From Pseudomonadota bacterium (GTDB lineage: Bacteria > Pseudomonadota > Alphaproteobacteria > Rhizobiales > Xanthobacteraceae): DNA of 7,339 nt. The stretch spans positions 1 to 7,339 of the forward strand of contig JAEWCJ010000027.1 in assembly GCA_023390695.1 (NCBI GenBank), written 5' to 3'. Under the pieces are notes generated by a model. It did not search any database and was not told where the DNA came from. It was given only the letters and a program-made list of their open reading frames with translations. The position numbers and the translations under genes are program-made. Shown one piece after another: positions 6,921 to 7,339 of the stretch. Numbering within the stretch: position 1 is the first letter of the stretch; each line of letters starts with the position of its first letter.

Positions 6921-7339
6921 GACCGCTCTCCCTGCATGGTGATGACGTGACCGTAAGGCGGCCGGAACCCGGCCCGCCCCTGCGCCGGCAGAACCCACAA
7001 CACGGCATAGGGCATTTCGGTTTGCGGATAGGCGATGTCGCCGTCGGTGATGACGAGGCAGGCGGTGACGCGCGGATCGTCCGCGAGGGTCAGCATCGCC
7101 GGTGTGAGATCGCTGCCGCCATAGCCCCTCACCTGGTAGTCGGCGAGTTGCAACGGCGACAGCACCTCGTCCGCGGTCACCGCGGTGTCGCATTGCACGA
7201 TGCGGATGTCGTCGACCGCCACCGCCTCGCAATAATCGGCGATGGCACCGAGCACGCGCGGAATGTCGTCGGTCATCGACCCGGACGTGTGGAGAATGAC
7301 GTTCAGCATACACGACTCGCGCTTGCGTCCCGGCAGCCC
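6917..7339 (-). CDS. VWA-like (DUF2201-type) protein, C-terminal part, cut by right edge
   Basis: The frame is open to the window edge; 140 residues and the stop are visible. The text GLPGRKRESC before MLNVILHTSGSM resembles the link that precedes the VWA-like domain in DUF2201 proteins, so Met at 7309 is internal and the gene starts outside. Seen in order: VILHTSGSM (MIDAS loop), an amphipathic helix (DDIPRVLGAIADYCEAV), IRIVQCDTAV, YGGSDLTPAM (second loop), CLVITDGDIAYP (third loop with Asp) and PYAVLWVLP. In this family the first loop is normally DTSGS; here the Asp is His, encoded by CAC (GAC differs by one base). VWA-like proteins of this type usually work with MoxR-type AAA+ ATPases and carry an N-terminal metallopeptidase-like domain; neither can be seen here. 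The stop overlaps the LCCL gene start by four bases. Confidence 0.8.
   Translation of the reverse strand, partial: GLPGRKRESCMLNVILHTSGSMTDDIPRVLGAIADYCEAVAVDDIRIVQCDTAVTADEVLSPLQLADYQVRGYGGSDLTPAMLTLADDPRVTACLVITDGDIAYPQTEMPYAVLWVLPAQGRAGFRPPYGHVITMQGERS
6926..6932 (-). promoter_or_regulatory. Strong ribosome-binding site of the LCCL gene
   Basis: GGGAGAG on the minus strand, five bases before ATG 6920 and inside the end of the VWA-like gene. It fixes the LCCL start at this ATG rather than the longer upstream open frame, and shows that the LCCL gene can recruit ribosomes itself as well as by ATGA coupling. Confidence 0.7.

Noticed and set aside
4275..6950. Plus-strand open frame of 891 codons across exoR, ilvD and the LCCL gene
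   Set aside because: It is the antisense of three well-supported genes; its translation is rich in Arg, His, Asp and Gly with no recognisable domain, typical of the stop-poor antisense frame of GC-rich coding DNA.
6534..7313. Longer 259-codon minus-strand frame containing the LCCL protein
   Set aside because: Its first half is the wrong frame of the VWA-like gene (Arg/His-rich, no motif), while GGGAGAG plus ATG at 6920 gives a clean start for the LCCL protein.

Overview
The window is GC-rich, densely packed DNA. Gene content and protein style point to an alphaproteobacterium of the order Hyphomicrobiales (Rhizobiales), probably near Bradyrhizobiaceae/Xanthobacteraceae. The grounds are an ExoR-type Sel1 protein, the 574-residue IlvD form and the Xth sequence; the genus cannot be fixed by eye. 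Six protein genes are supported, two of them cut by the window edges. No RNA gene, insertion sequence, CRISPR array or phage gene was seen, and no stretch over 300 bases lacks a gene.

Left part (1-2776, minus strand): a two-gene efflux operon. A periplasmic HlyD/MdtA-type adaptor is followed, after a single base, by an MdtB/MdtC-like RND permease whose C-terminal half lies beyond the left edge. The 230-base region 2777-3006 separates this operon from the divergent xth gene. It holds an inverted repeat that could be a repressor operator, a leader hairpin just before the adaptor start, and an intrinsic-terminator-like hairpin with a T run on the plus strand only about 30 bases before xth.

Middle (3007-6344): xth (exonuclease III, plus strand) converges on exoR across 25 bases that contain a short hairpin. 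exoR (periplasmic Sel1-repeat negative regulator of exopolysaccharide production) overlaps the end of ilvD (dihydroxy-acid dehydratase) by 14 bases on the minus strand. The regulator is therefore probably co-transcribed and translationally coupled with a branched-chain amino acid enzyme.

Right part (6534-7339, minus strand): the C-terminal part of a VWA-like (DUF2201-type) protein overlaps a small LCCL-domain protein by ATGA. Both look cytoplasmic. The VWA-like protein has His where the first MIDAS Asp is expected, and the LCCL domain lacks the usual cysteines. This pair is the least ordinary part of the window. The 189 bases between it and ilvD (6345-6533) probably carry the ilvD promoter and contain two inverted repeats.
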